This document shows positions 5,744 through 6,197 of a DNA stretch of 6,197 nt, in pieces. The notes beneath the pieces are model-generated. The model saw only the letters and a program-made list of their open reading frames with translations. It was not told the origin of the DNA and did not search any database. This stretch comes from Thermaerobacter marianensis. GTDB lineage: Bacteria > Bacillota > Sulfobacillia > DYIH01. The stretch is taken from positions 1-6,197 of the forward strand of contig DYIH01000104.1 in assembly GCA_020723785.1 (NCBI GenBank), in the 5' to 3' direction. Made by a program: the position numbers and the translations under genes. How positions within the stretch are numbered: position 1 is the first letter of the stretch; every line of letters begins with the position of its first letter.

Positions 5744-6094
5744 TCAGACGTCGCATCCCGCCGCGGGGGCCGCCTCCCGTACCACCCAGGCCACGTAATC
5801 GGGGTTGCCCCGCTCCACCCGGATGGCCAGCACCGCCGGCACGTCGTACGAATGAGCCTCCCGGACGGCCGCCACCAGTTCGTCCACCCGGTCCGCCCGC
5901 GTCTTGGCCAGCAGGAGGGCTTCCCGATCCTCGACCAAGCGCCCGTCCCACCAGTAGAAACTCTCGATGGCCGGCACCACGTTGGCGCAGGCCGCCAGGC
6001 GCCGCTCCACCAGCAGGCGGCCGATGACCCGCGCTTCGCCGGCATCCCTCGCCGTTATGTAAACGATAGCGCATCCAGGCCCGCCGTCAGCCAT
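5744..6094 (-). CDS. cutA: CutA1 divalent-cation-binding family protein
   Basis: A 116-residue CutA1 family protein, a small, very stable trimer with a ferredoxin-like fold. The family was linked to divalent-cation tolerance in E. coli, but its role remains unclear. The pattern matches throughout: IVYITARDAGEARVIGRLLVERRLAACANVVPAIESFYWWDGRL (about 10-53), then EALLLAKTRADRVDELVAAVREAHSYDVPAVLAI (58-91) and YVAWV near the end. The start at ATG 6094 is chosen because GGAGG (6108-6104) lies 8 bases upstream. An in-frame GTG at 6103 directly abuts GGAGG and is too close. cutA is immediately followed by rbgA and probably shares its transcript. Only about 33 bp separate its start from the transposon end at 6128, so any native promoter has probably been displaced. 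Confidence 0.93.
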   Translation of the reverse strand: MADGGPGCAIVYITARDAGEARVIGRLLVERRLAACANVVPAIESFYWWDGRLVEDREALLLAKTRADRVDELVAAVREAHSYDVPAVLAIRVERGNPDYVAWVVREAAPAAGCDV

Positions 6095-6103
6095 CCCGCG
6101 CAC

Positions 6104-6108
6104 CTCCC
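6104..6108 (-). promoter_or_regulatory. Ribosome binding site of cutA
   Basis: GGAGG on the minus strand, 8 bases before ATG 6094. It decides between that start and the upstream GTG at 6103. Confidence 0.7.
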
Positions 6109-6128
6109 ATGACAGGATCCGGTGGTCT

Positions 6129-6159
6129 GAACCTCCCCACGACTAAAGCCGGGGGGTTC
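6129..6159 (-). ncRNA. Right-end hairpin, likely the 3' scaffold of a TnpB guide RNA (omega RNA)
   Basis: On the minus strand, GAACC (6159-6155) pairs with GGTTC (6133-6129), CCCC (6154-6151) with GGGG (6138-6135), and GGCT (6150-6147) with AGTC (6144-6141, one G-U pair), leaving a TT loop and small bulges. In known TnpB systems the RNA ends in such a right-end hairpin and continues into flanking DNA as the guide. By that rule the guide would start at 6127 with GACCACCGGATCCTGTCATG (6127-6108). A second GGTTC at 6170-6166 could compete for GAACC. The fold is seen; the RNA function is inferred. Confidence 0.5.
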
Positions 6160-6196
6160 TAAGGGGAACCACCGCAGCCTCTCCCCGGCTCTCGCC
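6143..6196 (-). CDS. tnpB: Possible C-terminal tail of TnpB (partial)
   Basis: An open minus-strand frame enters from the window edge and reads GESRGEAAVVPLRTPRL before a TAG at 6145-6143, inside the loop region of the right-end hairpin. TnpB genes commonly end just before or within this hairpin, and their tails often look like this low-complexity stretch. No catalytic or zinc-finger motif is in view, so identity rests on context. A second frame ending WREPGRGCGGSP at a stop near 6159 is a competing choice. Confidence 0.35.
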   Translation of the reverse strand, partial: GESRGEAAVVPLRTPRL

Positions 6197-6197
6197 A

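Larger units (their letters stand above)
6128..6197 (-). mobile_element. Right end of an IS200/IS605-type (TnpB-bearing) element, continuing beyond the window
   Basis: Read on the minus strand, the region contains a GC-rich hairpin (6159-6129) with a GGCTTTAGTC apex and ends in GGGGAGGTTCA at 6138-6128. This matches the well-known layout of IS605/IS1341 right ends, where a conserved subterminal hairpin follows the tnpB gene and the element ends at or near TTCA. The body of the element would lie to the right of the window. There are no terminal inverted repeats or target duplications to look for, because this family transposes as single strands. The boundary at 6128 is inferred by resemblance, not by comparison with an empty site. 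Confidence 0.65.

Noticed and set aside
5742..6074. A longer rbgA start extending through cutA to 6074.
   Set aside because: The extension is an out-of-frame reading of cutA and lacks family similarity; the protein from 5741 already has the normal 282 residues.

Overview
This window is strongly GC-rich bacterial DNA. It resembles a high-GC Bacillota (Firmicutes) genome, because rbgA (ylqF), rnhB, yraN and comM lie in the same order on the minus strand, a housekeeping synteny typical of that phylum. The species cannot be named from sequence alone. The use of GTG starts and GGAGG ribosome binding sites, and an IS200/IS605-type transposon end, fit such a genome without proving it.

Layout from left to right. 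Positions 1-742 (minus): 5' part of comM, interrupted by an in-frame TAG inside its Walker A motif. Positions 795-1604 (minus): a Cof-type HAD phosphatase. Positions 1694-2623 (plus): a CbbR-like LysR regulator, divergent from the HAD gene with overlapping promoter-like elements. Positions 2629-2994 (minus): yraN. Positions 3056-3844 (minus): rnhB. Positions 3845-4117: an intergenic block with a 15-bp perfect inverted repeat and an AT-rich palindrome. Positions 4118-4969 (plus): a SAM-dependent methyltransferase. Positions 4893-5741 (minus): rbgA, tail to tail with the methyltransferase. Positions 5744-6094 (minus): cutA, just upstream of rbgA. Positions 6128-6197: the right end of an IS605/TnpB-type element running off the window.

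The conserved cluster has been broken in two places by plus-strand genes: the methyltransferase between rbgA and rnhB, and the LysR/HAD pair between yraN and comM. It is bounded by a transposon end only about 33 bp from the cutA start. The housekeeping genes act in 50S ribosome maturation (RbgA), removal of RNA from DNA (RNase HII), a putative nuclease role (YraN) and natural transformation (ComM). The inserted genes have general regulatory or small-molecule roles.

No clearly new multi-gene system is visible. The observations most worth following are the transposon end with its TnpB guide-RNA-like hairpin against cutA-rbgA, the nonsense codon in comM, and the structured intergenic block upstream of the methyltransferase.
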